DNA of 64,000 nucleotides from Arsenicibacter rosenii (GCF_001870735.1 NZ_MORL01000017.1:1-64000); one strand, 5' to 3'. Positions 26,452 to 36,489 are shown, counted from the stretch's first letter. Made by a program: numbers and translations. Notes: a model not told the origin generated them from the letters alone.

Positions 26452-28203
26452 ATGATGAAAATGCATAAAAAGTCGCTTTTGGCGGCTCTGGTTATTGGTG
26501 CTATGTTTACAGCACCCGTGTTTGCGCAGGATGTACAGTCTGGTTTGAAAGACCTGGAATCGGAGCGGTTAGCGAAAGCGGAGCAAACTTTTACCCAACT
26601 GGCAACAAGTGCTCCCACTGCTGAAAATCAGTTCTATTTAGGTTATTATTACTTGCGTACTAATCAGCCTGACAAAGCAAAAGCTGCTTTCGAAAAAGGC
26701 CTGTCGATTGATCCTAAAAACGAATTAAATAACATTGGTTTAGCCGGTGTTGCGCTTGCCAAAAAGGATGCTCCTGCGGCTATTGCCCTTACTGATAATG
26801 CAGTGAAGGCAACGAAAAGCAAAAACATGGACGTTTTGTTCCGCGCCGGAGAAGTTTACACGCTGTTTTATGACGACAATGGCGTAAACGACCCTGCCAA
26901 AGCGTTATCTTATCTGGAAACCGCTGCTAAGCTGGACAAGAAGAATACAAATGCCGATATCAAAATGGCGATGGGTGATGCATACTTCATCAAAAATGAT
27001 GGTGGCAGCGCCGTTAGCCGTTATGAGGATGCGCTGATGATCAGCCCTAACCTGGCAGAAGCAAACTATAAAATCGGTCGTCTGTATCTGCGCGGTAAGC
27101 AATACAAACTGGCTCAGGAATATTTTGACAAGGCAATTGCCAATGACCCTGAGTTTGCGCTGACATACCGCTCGCTGGCAGATGCATTAGCCGGTGCCCG
27201 TGCCTACAAAGGTGCTGCTAAAAACATGGAACTGTACGTACAGAAAAGTGGTACAACAGATCCGGAATACCTGACCAACGTAGCGAAGTTCTACTTCCTG
27301 TCTAACGATTACCTGAAGGCGATCAGCTATCTGGATCAGCTGAAAGGAAAAGTAAATGACCCGATCATTGACCGGATGTATGGCTGGGCTTATTCGGCAC
27401 TAGGCAAAACAAGCCAGTCGATCGAGGCACTGAACCGCTTTATTGCCGCTGCTCCGAAAAAAGTACTGTATGATGATTATGTGTATCTTGGCCGTGCGTA
27501 TGGTCAGCAGGGGACACCGGAAGGCGACTCTCTGAGCGTAGTATACTTACTGAAAGCAGCTCCTGAAGATACGGTTGATAACCTGTACCGCGAAGCCGCT
27601 CAGAAGCTCTACAGCATGAAGAAGTATGAGAAAGCCGGTAATATGTACCTGAAGTCAATCAGTGCGAATCGGGCTCCGGCAAAAGCCGATTACATCTTCA
27701 GTGGTGTATCTTTCTACACAAACGGCCTGCAGGCTGCCCGTGCTTATGCAAGTGACACGGCGATGGCCCGGACAGTACGTAAGCAGAACATGATGCGTAC
27801 CGACTCCGTGTTTGCGAAACTGTCGGAGATTGACTCGGCTTATGCGTCGTCGTACTACTATCGTGCACAGGCTAACTACTATGCTGCGCCGACATCGGCA
27901 GAAGCCCTGAGCAACCGTGCATTCGTTCCGTATGCTGAGAAGTTTATCGCGCTGGCCAACAAAGAAATTGCGGCAGATGCCAGCAAACAGCAGCAGTACT
28001 CGAAGAACATTATTGCTTCTTACCGCCTGCTGATCGCAGATGCAATTGCTCAGAAAGACGATGCGAAAGCGAAAAACTACGCAACGGAAATTCTGAAGCT
28101 GGACGCTAATGACAAAAATGCAAAGGAACTGGTAGAAGGGCCTGCCGCACCGGCAACGCCTGCTACACCGGGCGCACCTGCTAAGCCGGTTAAGAAAAGC
28201 TAA
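26452..28203 (+). CDS. Periplasmic TPR protein
   Basis: 583 residues. Signal peptide (to about VFAQ, residue 25), then helical tetratricopeptide repeats across most of the length, visible as NQFYLGYYYLRTNQPDKAKA, EANYKIGRLYLRGKQYKLAQ and later units. The Ala/Pro-rich tail (PAAPATPATPGAPAKP) is probably flexible. TPRs mediate protein contacts, so it may scaffold the PstS-like lipoprotein or the TonB complex encoded just upstream (inference). Codon use is of the high-expression type, like exbB. A terminator follows. Confidence 0.85.
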   Translation: MMKMHKKSLLAALVIGAMFTAPVFAQDVQSGLKDLESERLAKAEQTFTQLATSAPTAENQFYLGYYYLRTNQPDKAKAAFEKGLSIDPKNELNNIGLAGVALAKKDAPAAIALTDNAVKATKSKNMDVLFRAGEVYTLFYDDNGVNDPAKALSYLETAAKLDKKNTNADIKMAMGDAYFIKNDGGSAVSRYEDALMISPNLAEANYKIGRLYLRGKQYKLAQEYFDKAIANDPEFALTYRSLADALAGARAYKGAAKNMELYVQKSGTTDPEYLTNVAKFYFLSNDYLKAISYLDQLKGKVNDPIIDRMYGWAYSALGKTSQSIEALNRFIAAAPKKVLYDDYVYLGRAYGQQGTPEGDSLSVVYLLKAAPEDTVDNLYREAAQKLYSMKKYEKAGNMYLKSISANRAPAKADYIFSGVSFYTNGLQAARAYASDTAMARTVRKQNMMRTDSVFAKLSEIDSAYASSYYYRAQANYYAAPTSAEALSNRAFVPYAEKFIALANKEIAADASKQQQYSKNIIASYRLLIADAIAQKDDAKAKNYATEILKLDANDKNAKELVEGPAAPATPATPGAPAKPVKKS

Positions 28204-28230
28204 GGGATAACCATTACAGAATGAAATAAT

Positions 28231-28257
28231 GAAGGCAACCTCACAAGGGTTGCTTTC
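28231..28257 (+). terminator. Terminator after the TPR gene
   Basis: Stem GAAGGCAACC with GGTTGCTTTC (one G-U), 7-nt loop, followed by ATTGTTTTAT. Confidence 0.65.
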
Positions 28258-28327
28258 ATTGTTTTATCCAATAAATAAAAAGACTAAGGTGATAGGATTG
28301 ACAACTATTATTTTCGCGCTGGTATCT

Positions 28328-28335
28328 TAACTTTG
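28328..28335 (+). promoter_or_regulatory. Possible -7 box upstream of adk
   Basis: TAACTTTG matches TAnnTTTG 40 nt before the adk ATG. The nearest TTG (28298-28300) is 27 nt upstream, outside the usual 17-23 nt spacing, so the -33 element is weak or absent. Confidence 0.35.
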
Positions 28336-28374
28336 CGAAAAAAAAGTTACGGACCTTCACCCACTTTTAGTCTA

Positions 28375-28956
28375 ATGCTCAATCTTGTACTTTTTGGCCC
28401 TCCGGGCGCAGGCAAAGGCACCCAAAGCGAAAAGTTAATTGAAAAATACAAGTTAGTACACTTGTCGACCGGTGATTTGCTACGATCACAGATTGCCGCC
28501 GGAACGGAATTAGGCCTTAAAGCAAAGTCGCTGATGGATCAGGGAATTTTAGTACCTGATGAAGTTGTTATCGGCATGATTGACAGCAAACTGAACGAAA
28601 ACCAAGCCGCTGCCGGTTTTATTTTCGACGGTTTCCCTCGGACAGTACCACAGGCAGAAGCACTGGATGTACTGTTAAGCCAGTATAACACAGCTATTAC
28701 TACCATGGTAGCACTGGTCGTGGAAGAAGAAGAATTAACAAAACGGTTATTGCTGCGCGGGCAGACATCAGGCCGTCCTGATGATCAGAACGAATCGCTG
28801 ATTCGCCGGCGCGTAACGGAATATAACGAAAAAACAATGCCTGTCGCTGGCTATTACGAGCAGCAAGGTAAGTACGTTGCCATTAATGGTATCGGCGAAA
28901 TTGAAGCCATCTTCGGCCAGATTTGCGATGCGATTGAAGCGGCAGCGCAGTCATAG
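28375..28956 (+). CDS. adk: Adenylate kinase
   Basis: Cytoplasmic enzyme for ATP + AMP <-> 2 ADP. 193 residues from the ATG at 28375 (MLNLVLFGPPGAGKGTQ); the P-loop GPPGAGKGT is at 8-16. AMP-site features: HLSTGDLLR and FIFDGFPRT. The LID is short (RGQTSGRPDDQ), so this is the short form with no zinc-binding cysteines. An upstream TTG in the same frame overlaps the probable -7 box and is not a credible start. A long terminator hairpin follows, and obgE starts about 120 nt on. Confidence 0.95.
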   Translation: MLNLVLFGPPGAGKGTQSEKLIEKYKLVHLSTGDLLRSQIAAGTELGLKAKSLMDQGILVPDEVVIGMIDSKLNENQAAAGFIFDGFPRTVPQAEALDVLLSQYNTAITTMVALVVEEEELTKRLLLRGQTSGRPDDQNESLIRRRVTEYNEKTMPVAGYYEQQGKYVAINGIGEIEAIFGQICDAIEAAAQS

Positions 28957-28987
28957 GCGAATCGACGGTTAACATAATCGCGTTAAT

Positions 28988-29026
28988 AAAAGGCTTTTGA
29001 TCCGGCAACCGGGTTAAAAGCCTTTT
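28988..29026 (+). terminator. Terminator between adk and obgE
   Basis: Arms 28988-29005 and 29009-29026 pair over 18 bp with two non-canonical positions and a 3-nt loop; AAAAGGC and GCCTTTT give A and U tracts. A weak T-tail (TTTTGTTA). Confidence 0.75.
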
Positions 29027-29078
29027 GTTACTCCATTATAATGCCCTGATAGCGCTGAGGGACAGGCGAAACAGAAAG

Positions 29079-30098
29079 ATGGCATCTTCAAATTTTATTG
29101 ATTACGTAAAAATAAATTGTCGCTCCGGAGCTGGTGGCGCCGGCTCTGTGCATTTTCGCCGCGAAAAGTACGTTGACAAAGGGGGACCCGATGGTGGTGA
29201 TGGCGGCCGTGGCGGCCATATTATCCTGAAAGGCAATGCACAGCACTGGACATTGCTACATTTGAAATATCAGAAGCACATTAAGGCCGAATCCGGCTAC
29301 GGTGGTGAAGGCGGTCGCCGGACCGGCGCTCAGGGTGAGGATGTATTTATAGAGGTTCCTCTGGGAACAATTGCCCGCCATGCCGAAACCAACGAACTCA
29401 TGGCCGAAATCACTGAAGACGGGCAGGAGGTAATTCTGTTGCCGGGCGGTCGTGGCGGTTTAGGAAACTCCCATTTTAAATCGTCGACAAAGCAGGCTCC
29501 TGATTACGCACAACCCGGCGAACCGAAGCAGGAGGCCTGGATTATTCTTGAATTAAAGCTGTTGGCAGATGTCGGGCTTGTCGGCTTTCCTAACGCAGGT
29601 AAATCAACCCTGTTGTCTGTTTTGTCGGCAGCACGTCCTGAAATCGGCGATTATCCGTTTACTACCCTTGTTCCTAATCTGGGTGTTGTCTCATACCGCG
29701 ATTATAAGTCATTCGTGATGGCTGATATTCCGGGTATTATTGAGGGCGCTTCTCAAGGCAAAGGACTTGGCCTGCGCTTCCTGCGGCATATCGAGCGTAA
29801 TGCCGTTTTGTTGTTTATGATTCCGGCTACAGTCGAAGATATCGCTGCTGAATACAAAATATTGCTGAATGAATTACAGCAGTACAATCCGGAACTAATG
29901 TATAAGAAACGTCTGCTGGCCGTTTCAAAAACGGACCTGGTGACAGACGAAGAGATTGCAGCTCTTAAAAAAACGCTCCCGTCTAACCTTACTTGTGTCT
30001 TTATTTCAGCGGTTTTACAGCAAGGTTTAACTGAACTGAAAGATGCCCTCTGGCAGACAATTACCGATGTGCCTGAACTATTGCCGACACGGTCTTAG
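29079..30098 (+). CDS. obgE: GTPase ObgE/CgtA
   Basis: Essential ribosome-associated Obg-family GTPase, 339 residues from the ATG at 29079 ([20 protein letters not shown]). The glycine-rich Obg fold shows [20 protein letters not shown] and [14 protein letters not shown]. The G domain shows [18 protein letters not shown] and a SKTD guanine motif. A longer in-frame start at 29025 overlaps the terminator and lacks family similarity. It ends 40 nt before the first esterase gene. Confidence 0.94.
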   Translation: MASSNFIDYVKINCRSGAGGAGSVHFRREKYVDKGGPDGGDGGRGGHIILKGNAQHWTLLHLKYQKHIKAESGYGGEGGRRTGAQGEDVFIEVPLGTIARHAETNELMAEITEDGQEVILLPGGRGGLGNSHFKSSTKQAPDYAQPGEPKQEAWIILELKLLADVGLVGFPNAGKSTLLSVLSAARPEIGDYPFTTLVPNLGVVSYRDYKSFVMADIPGIIEGASQGKGLGLRFLRHIERNAVLLFMIPATVEDIAAEYKILLNELQQYNPELMYKKRLLAVSKTDLVTDEEIAALKKTLPSNLTCVFISAVLQQGLTELKDALWQTITDVPELLPTRS

Positions 30099-30138
30099 TA
30101 TAGGTTATTGCTTTTAACTGTTTCAATTTTCCTGGTTT

Positions 30139-32946
30139 ATGATCAAAACCATGCTTGTCTGGCTGGTAGGAGTGCTTGCGGCTGCTCCGTTGCTACTTAA
30201 CGCTCAACAGATTCAGGTTACTTTCCCAACTACACGCGCTGTATTTCAGCGCAACAACGCCAATGCAGCCACACTGCGTATCGCCGGTTTTTATACCGTT
30301 CCAATAACGCGCATTGAAGCAAAGGTGACAGCCCGCGACGGGCAGGGAACAAGTACTGACTGGCGGGTGATTGAAGCAAATCCAGGCAAGGGGGTTTTTA
30401 CCAATGACCTCCCGGATATCAAAGGAGGCTGGTATAACCTCGAAGTCCGGGGAATGAACAACGACCAGCAAGTGGGCTATACAATCGTCGAACGGGTTGG
30501 CGTGGGAGAGGTGTTTGTTGTTTCCGGTCAGTCAAACGGGCAAGGTATCGAAACACAGTTAAAAACAGCCCCAACGGCGGGTGATGATCGTGTAAATTAC
30601 GTGTCTGCTACTTCAGATAAGCAGGATACGGCAGATCCGGGGTATCCTGAGTTCCGGCAGCTGAATCAGGATAATATCAACGGCCAGCCGTTTATCAGCC
30701 CTCGTGGCTATGGTGCCTGGTGTTGGGGTCTTTTAGGAGATCGGCTGGTGCAGCGTCTTGGTGTTCCGGTACTGTTTATGAATACCGCATGGGGGGGGAC
30801 GTCAATCGGAAACTGGCGGGAAACGGCTGCCGGAGGAATCACTTATAGTATTTATGTAAACGGGTTGCCCTATCCGCAAGGTCAGCCTTATGCCAACCTG
30901 CGTATTGCGTTGCAGTTTTATACAAATTTACTGGGGGTTAGGGCGGTATTGTGGCATCAGGGCGAAGCAGATACCTATCTCGGAACCAGTACGGATGAAT
31001 ATGTCAGGAGCCTGCGGTACGTTATTGATAAAAGCCGGCAGGACATCGGAAAAAACCTGGCCTGGGTAGTCTCACGGGCATCTTACGAAAAAGACGGAGG
31101 CATACCAGGTGGAAAAACGCGGTCAGAAATTATCAATGCCCAGAATCAGATTATCGCGCAGGGAGGGAATGTATTTGCCGGGCCATTTACCGACAATATT
31201 CAGGTCCCCCGCAGCCGCGCACCTTATTTCGACGAAACTCATTTTGATGCGAATGGCCTCGTTGACCTGGCAAATGCCTGGAGCGCTAGTCTGGACGATA
31301 ATTTCTGGAATAATTCGCAGCCGCAGGCCCCTGGCGGGCTGGCAGGCGTGTCTATTGATTGTGCCGGCAACAACAGCCTTGGTATTACCGTCAATGGCTC
31401 ATACAGTTCAATTCTTTGGGAGGGGCTGAATGAAAATGGTCAGGTAGTCAGTCTGGATGCCGGTCAGCGGCTGGTAAAAGGGGGCAGCAACATTCGGTAT
31501 CGGGCGAAGCTAAAAGACGGTCTTGGTAACACAAGCTATTCGGCAGCCGTCCGGATTGCCGCACCGCCCGCAGTGGCCCTCTCAGGACCCGCTACGTTTT
31601 GTGAAGGGGGAACGGTTAGCCTTTCTTCCAGCTACAATGCCAACATTGCATGGGTCAACCAGCAGACCAATGCCACGGTTTCGACAGCTCAGGCATTTAC
31701 GACCAGTACATCCGGTAGTTTTTATGTGCGCTACCGCGATGTCAGCGGCTGCGATTTTACCTCGGATGTGCAGACAATCCGTGTGAATCCGTTACCCGCC
31801 GCACCCGCCATTACCAGTGATCGTCCGGCAACATTCTGTCAGGGAGAAAGCACAGCCCTGCGCACAAACACAACCGATGTGCAGTATAACTGGAGTAACG
31901 GGGAGCGCAATCAGACGATTGAGGTACGGCAGTCAGGTAATTATTTCCTTACCGTCACCGATCAGAATGGGTGTACGTCCACTCGCTCCAACGGGATTAA
32001 TGTAGTGGTTAACAACCTGCCTCAGACACCGGTTATTCAGGCCAGTGGTCCGACAACGTTCTGCGCCGATCAACGGGTAACCCTAACCTCAACCGAAGAA
32101 AATACCTATCAATGGAGTAACGGACAGTCGAGCCGGAGTATTACCGTAAGCCAGGCAGGAGGCTATTCGTTACGGACCCGGAATGTGTTCAACTGTTTGT
32201 CGGCACCATCCAATGAAATTACGGTCAATGTAAATCCGTTGCCGGATGCGCCGGTTATTTCAGCACGTGGCCGCACCACGTTTTGCGACGGCAATCAGGT
32301 TGTATTAACCGCTGCCAGCCCGTTGAATGCCATCTGGTCAAGTGGAGTAACTACTCAGGAGCTGACGGTAAAAACAAGCGGAACCTTCACGGCGCGGGTT
32401 CAGGATAACAATGGTTGTCTGTCGCCGTTCAGCAATGCGATTGCCGTTGATGTGAAGCCATTACCAGCCACCCCGCAGTTACAACAGACAGGGACTTATA
32501 CCATTGACGTAATTAATAACGAGCCGAATACAGGCTACAACTGGCGGTACAATACTGATTCCCTGACGGTGAAGACCCCTTCGGTCAAAGCCAACCGCTC
32601 CGGTAACTATTCGGCACAGGCCTACCGCGTTTATGCGTCGGATCTGACGTGCTATTCAGCGTACTCGTCGCTGCTGCCGTTTATTCTGATTGAAAACAAT
32701 CAGGGCCTCAGTATTTACCCGAATCCCAGTACAGACAAGAAAATTACCATTGAGACGTTAACGGATGTAAAGAACGCTAACATCCGGATTTACACATTGG
32801 CCGGCCAGGAAGTACAGCTGTACACGGTTACGGATTTCTCCGTACGGCGTCCGTTCGATTTAAGTAATCTGCGTTCCGGCTTTTATATTATTCAGGTACA
32901 GGCTGCCGGATTTAATGTAGCAAAGCGGGTCTTCCTCGGTTTTTAG
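30139..32946 (+). CDS. T9SS-secreted SGNH/SASA esterase with Ig-like repeats (paralogue 1)
   Basis: 935 residues. Signal peptide (to about NAQQ), a beta-sandwich domain (residues 23-130), then a SASA/sialate O-acetylesterase-type SGNH hydrolase domain. This has VFVVSGQSNGQG (nucleophile Ser in GQSN), LWHQGEADTY and a C-terminal DETHFDANGL carrying the Asp/His pair. Four Ig-like units follow (about 475-780), each with an FC.G/FCADQ Cys and a later GC or NC Cys, and then a T9SS type A sorting domain from LSIYPNPSTDKK. It probably removes acetyl or similar esters from extracellular glycans (substrate inferred). Confidence 0.85.
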   Translation: MIKTMLVWLVGVLAAAPLLLNAQQIQVTFPTTRAVFQRNNANAATLRIAGFYTVPITRIEAKVTARDGQGTSTDWRVIEANPGKGVFTNDLPDIKGGWYNLEVRGMNNDQQVGYTIVERVGVGEVFVVSGQSNGQGIETQLKTAPTAGDDRVNYVSATSDKQDTADPGYPEFRQLNQDNINGQPFISPRGYGAWCWGLLGDRLVQRLGVPVLFMNTAWGGTSIGNWRETAAGGITYSIYVNGLPYPQGQPYANLRIALQFYTNLLGVRAVLWHQGEADTYLGTSTDEYVRSLRYVIDKSRQDIGKNLAWVVSRASYEKDGGIPGGKTRSEIINAQNQIIAQGGNVFAGPFTDNIQVPRSRAPYFDETHFDANGLVDLANAWSASLDDNFWNNSQPQAPGGLAGVSIDCAGNNSLGITVNGSYSSILWEGLNENGQVVSLDAGQRLVKGGSNIRYRAKLKDGLGNTSYSAAVRIAAPPAVALSGPATFCEGGTVSLSSSYNANIAWVNQQTNATVSTAQAFTTSTSGSFYVRYRDVSGCDFTSDVQTIRVNPLPAAPAITSDRPATFCQGESTALRTNTTDVQYNWSNGERNQTIEVRQSGNYFLTVTDQNGCTSTRSNGINVVVNNLPQTPVIQASGPTTFCADQRVTLTSTEENTYQWSNGQSSRSITVSQAGGYSLRTRNVFNCLSAPSNEITVNVNPLPDAPVISARGRTTFCDGNQVVLTAASPLNAIWSSGVTTQELTVKTSGTFTARVQDNNGCLSPFSNAIAVDVKPLPATPQLQQTGTYTIDVINNEPNTGYNWRYNTDSLTVKTPSVKANRSGNYSAQAYRVYASDLTCYSAYSSLLPFILIENNQGLSIYPNPSTDKKITIETLTDVKNANIRIYTLAGQEVQLYTVTDFSVRRPFDLSNLRSGFYIIQVQAAGFNVAKRVFLGF

Positions 32947-33087
32947 TCAGAACAGATACATGCTTGTCTTTAGGCATGTTACTTGCTGGATTGGTTATTT
33001 CAGCGCAAATGGTGAATTTTGCCAAAAGTGTGGCATTACCGAGGTGAGCGGTAGGAAAGGCGAATCAGTATTGTCATCGTAACAAGC

Positions 33088-35256
33088 ATGAAAAACACTA
33101 CTACCCAGAAGATTACATTTATTTTCGGGCTCCTTTGTGCATGTCTGATCCCGGCGTTCGCACAGACAACTAACCCGGTTGTTAAGATTACCTACCCCGA
33201 AACCCGGGCGGTTTATCAGCGGAATAACGATCAGACCAGTACAATTTATGTCTCGGGAAGTTACTATCAACCGATAGACAGCGTACAGGCCAGACTCGTA
33301 ACTGAGGTGGCCGGTCAGGGCATTGATACCGATTGGCAGACGATTCAGCGGTTACCCTCAGGCGGCGTCTTTCAGGGCCCGGTCAGAGGCCGTACCGGTT
33401 GGTATCGGCTGCAACTCCGCGTCATGGCGGGCGGGGCGATTATCGGTCAGGACGAGGTGCGTAAGGTAGGTATCGGCGAGGTATTTATCGTTACAGGCCA
33501 ATCAAATGCACAGGGGTTTCAGGATCTCGGTGCGGTCGGCGCAACCGATGACCGGGTAAACTGCGTGGCCTACGATAACACCGTGGCCAACTCCCTGGCA
33601 GACCCGCCTGCACCCTCGTTTCAGCAACTGACCAGCACCGCCATTATCGGTCCCCGCGGTCAAAGTGCCTGGTGCTGGGGCGCGCTCGGTGATCTGATTG
33701 CCAGACAGTATAACTGCCCGGTTCTGTTTATCAACACGGCCTGGTTCGGAACAACCAGCCGCAACTGGCGGGAAAGTGCCGATGGTAAATCAACCGTCTA
33801 CTGGTTTAATAACTCGTTGGCCCTGCCGGCCGGAATGCCGTATGCTAACCTGATCATCGCGCTCCGTTACTATAACTCGCTGCTGGGCTTACGGGCCATT
33901 CTTTGGCAGCAGGGTGAAAACGATAACTATCCGCTGAACATTACCCGTGAAGAATACCGCGACAACATGCAGTATATCATTAACAAAACGCGGGTAGACG
34001 TTGGCGCTGGTTTTATCAGTGACCGCTATCCGGCCTGGGTGCTCGCGCGTTCATCGTATAACACCGGCCGGGTGAGTTCGAATGTGATTAATGCCCAGAA
34101 CGATGTTATCAACACCTATAATAACAACGTACAGCCCGGGCCAGTTACAGATAACATTCAGATTCCGCGGCCGGGTGAGGATGTACACTTTGGCGGGGAT
34201 GGCCTGCGTCAGCTGGCACAGGCCTGGTATCAGAGCATGAGCCCGACATTTTTTGTGAGCGCCTTGCCGGTATTGCCGCTGCCGCAACCGACCGTTGCTG
34301 TGGGTTGCGGACCCAACAACAACAGTGTTACGCTGACGTTGCCGGACGGCTATTCATCGTATGTCTGGAATAACAGTATTTCTGGAAAAACACTTACAGT
34401 GAGCTTACCCGGTTCTTACCGTGCCACTATGAAAGACCGCTTCGGCAATACCTTCCTGTCGCCCCTGGTCGAAGTAAAGGCCCCGATACTGCCGGCGGCC
34501 CCGGCTATTGCTCTGGCAAAATCAGCGTCTGTGGCAGCAGCAACCGATCAGCAGATCTGTGCTGACTCGGTATTACAGCTAACCGGTATAACAGATGTGG
34601 CGAACCGCCTGCAATGGAATGGCGGTCCGGTAACCAAGGTCTTAAATGTGGCTAGTCCCGGGAGTTTCACCCTGCAGGCGCTAAGCCCGTATGGTTGTCG
34701 TTCCGCGGCCTCAGCGCCGGTCAACCTGGTTGTCCGGCCGCGCTTGCCGCAACCTACCATCCGTCAGGTTGGCCCATATTCGCTGGAGGCGACGGTTCCG
34801 TTCAGCGTAACGGGAACGACGCTGACCTATGACTGGCGGCAGAATAACGCCTCGTTTGTTGCCAATCAGAATCAGTCGGTGGCGAAAGTGGCCATCAGCG
34901 GGGTATATACCGCCCGCTCCAAAGGTATTTTTACGCTGTCGAACGGCAATAGCCTGACCTGCGTCTCGAACTATTCGAATTCGGTTGATTATGTGATTGA
35001 TCCGAATAACCGTGGGCTGGTGGTATACCCGAATCCGGCGACCTCACATCAGATTTCCGTCGAAACCCTGGAGGATCTGAAAAATGCTGATCTTCACATC
35101 TATACGCTCGATGGTAAACTGGTCTACTCGGAGCATTTTGATCTGTTCAATGTGCGCCGGACAGTAAACATGCAGGGACTGGCCGGTGGGCAGTATGTGG
35201 TACGGGTCAGAGCCCCCGGCTTTAATGTGGCGAAACGCTTTATTCTCACAAATTAA
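33088..35256 (+). CDS. T9SS-secreted SGNH/SASA esterase (paralogue 2)
   Basis: 722-residue tandem paralogue of the preceding gene. Same order: signal peptide (to AFAQ), beta-sandwich starting VKITYPETRAVYQRNND, SGNH domain with VFIVTGQSNAQG, LWQQGENDN and DVHFGGDG, fewer Ig-like units, and a T9SS tail from LVVYPNPATSHQISVETL to the end. LWHQGEAD in copy 1 is LWQQGEND here, so specificity may differ. It lies 141 nt after its paralogue on the same strand and is closed by a strong terminator. Confidence 0.85.
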   Translation: MKNTTTQKITFIFGLLCACLIPAFAQTTNPVVKITYPETRAVYQRNNDQTSTIYVSGSYYQPIDSVQARLVTEVAGQGIDTDWQTIQRLPSGGVFQGPVRGRTGWYRLQLRVMAGGAIIGQDEVRKVGIGEVFIVTGQSNAQGFQDLGAVGATDDRVNCVAYDNTVANSLADPPAPSFQQLTSTAIIGPRGQSAWCWGALGDLIARQYNCPVLFINTAWFGTTSRNWRESADGKSTVYWFNNSLALPAGMPYANLIIALRYYNSLLGLRAILWQQGENDNYPLNITREEYRDNMQYIINKTRVDVGAGFISDRYPAWVLARSSYNTGRVSSNVINAQNDVINTYNNNVQPGPVTDNIQIPRPGEDVHFGGDGLRQLAQAWYQSMSPTFFVSALPVLPLPQPTVAVGCGPNNNSVTLTLPDGYSSYVWNNSISGKTLTVSLPGSYRATMKDRFGNTFLSPLVEVKAPILPAAPAIALAKSASVAAATDQQICADSVLQLTGITDVANRLQWNGGPVTKVLNVASPGSFTLQALSPYGCRSAASAPVNLVVRPRLPQPTIRQVGPYSLEATVPFSVTGTTLTYDWRQNNASFVANQNQSVAKVAISGVYTARSKGIFTLSNGNSLTCVSNYSNSVDYVIDPNNRGLVVYPNPATSHQISVETLEDLKNADLHIYTLDGKLVYSEHFDLFNVRRTVNMQGLAGGQYVVRVRAPGFNVAKRFILTN

Positions 35257-35304
35257 GGCGACAATGCGGAACGCCGGTGTAAGCCATGTTCCGGCTTTCA
35301 GTCT

Positions 35305-35337
35305 AAAAAATGCCCTTCAGACCGAAGGGCATTTTTT
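35305..35337 (+). terminator. Intrinsic terminator after the esterase pair
   Basis: Perfect 14-bp stem AAAAAATGCCCTTC (35305-35318) with its complement (35324-35337), loop AGACC. U-rich on both strands. Confidence 0.9.
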
Positions 35338-35370
35338 GTTTGGCCTTAGGTAGCAACTTCCGGTTTATGG

Positions 35371-35401
35371 TTGATTAAAGCGTAAAAAAAGGGTATATTT
35401 G
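35371..35401 (+). promoter_or_regulatory. Promoter of the nuo operon
   Basis: TTG at 35371-35373, a 20-nt spacer, TATATTTG at 35394-35401, a full match to TTG-N17-23-TAnnTTTG. Predicted leader about 84 nt before nuoA. Confidence 0.75.
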
Positions 35402-35491
35402 ATAACAATTTTGCCAGGCTAAACCACTGGCAGAACATCTGTCCGTGTTTAAATTATCACTAACTTGCGACGTCTTTCGCAATAAGTTATT

Positions 35492-35863
35492 ATGAACGCA
35501 TCTTACTTGCCGTCGGATTATCTCCCCGTACTGATTCAGCTAGGGCTCGCACTGGGTTTTATTATCACGACGATGATCGTAACGCACTCGATTGGCCCTA
35601 AGCGGAAAAGCCAGAAAAAAGACGATCCGTTTGAGTGTGGTATTCCTGTAGAAGGGGATGCCCGGACGCCTATTTCCATCAAATACTTCCTGATCGCTAT
35701 TCTTTTTGTACTGTTCGACGTTGAAGTTATCTTCCTGTATCCATGGGCGGTTAATTTCAAAGGTCTGGGCGTCACTGGCTTTATCGAAATGGTATTGTTT
35801 ATGGGGCTACTGTTAGCCGGCTTCTACTATATCATCCGTAAAGGCGTGCTGAAGTGGGAATAA
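35492..35863 (+). CDS. nuoA: NADH-quinone oxidoreductase subunit A
   Basis: Membrane subunit of respiratory complex I, 123 residues with three helices. The loop after helix 1 carries the conserved KKDDPFECGIP, with VFLYPWAVNF before the last helices (ILFVLFDVEVIFLYPWA). First gene of nuoA-nuoJ, with its own promoter upstream. Confidence 0.95.
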   Translation: MNASYLPSDYLPVLIQLGLALGFIITTMIVTHSIGPKRKSQKKDDPFECGIPVEGDARTPISIKYFLIAILFVLFDVEVIFLYPWAVNFKGLGVTGFIEMVLFMGLLLAGFYYIIRKGVLKWE

Positions 35864-35880
35864 CGATTTACCTGTAACCT

Positions 35881-35905
35881 GCAAAACACCAGCCGGTGTA
35901 TTTGC
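35881..35905 (+). other. Hairpin in the nuoA-nuoB gap
   Basis: GCAAAACACC pairs with GGTGTATTTGC, 10 bp with one bulged A, 4-nt loop. No T-run. One of a series of hairpins between nuo genes. Confidence 0.5.
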
Positions 35906-35942
35906 TGTTTACATTGTTCATTATCCATTTTACATTAGCATC

Positions 35943-36488
35943 ATGGCATCAGACATAAAATTAGCCGAAGCGCCCCCCAGCTATGACGGCCCGGGGTTTC
36001 AGGCAACTTCATTTGACAAAATTATTGGTCTGGCCCGGGCGAATTCGCTTTGGCCTTTACCTTTTGCAACCTCTTGCTGCGGTATCGAGTTCATGGCGAC
36101 CATGGCTGCCCGTTATGACATTGCCCGTTTCGGGTCAGAACGGATCAGTTTCTCGCCACGTCAGGCAGATATGCTCTTAGTGGCTGGTACCATTGCCAAG
36201 AAAATGGCGCCGGTTGTTAAGCAGGTTTATCTGCAGATGGCTGAGCCCCGCTGGGTGATTGCGATCGGTGCCTGTGCATCGAGCGGTGGCATTTTCGATA
36301 CATACAGTGTTTTACAGGGTATTGACCGTATTATCCCGGTCGATGTGTATGTGCCGGGCTGCCCGCCACGTCCGGAGCAAATCCTCGAAGCCGTTATGCA
36401 GGTTCAGGAACTGGCCCATAACGAATCACTCCGCCGGCGCAATTCCGACGAATACCAGAAACTGCTGGCCTCGTACAGTATTCAATAG
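35943..36488 (+). CDS. nuoB: NADH-quinone oxidoreductase subunit B
   Basis: 181 residues; peripheral-arm subunit carrying the N2 [4Fe-4S] cluster beside the quinone site. Ligand motifs are visible: SCCGIEF, IGACASSGG, and VPGCPPRPEQ. ATG at 35943. A terminator-like hairpin separates it from nuoC. Confidence 0.96.
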   Translation: MASDIKLAEAPPSYDGPGFQATSFDKIIGLARANSLWPLPFATSCCGIEFMATMAARYDIARFGSERISFSPRQADMLLVAGTIAKKMAPVVKQVYLQMAEPRWVIAIGACASSGGIFDTYSVLQGIDRIIPVDVYVPGCPPRPEQILEAVMQVQELAHNESLRRRNSDEYQKLLASYSIQ

Positions 36489-36489
36489 C

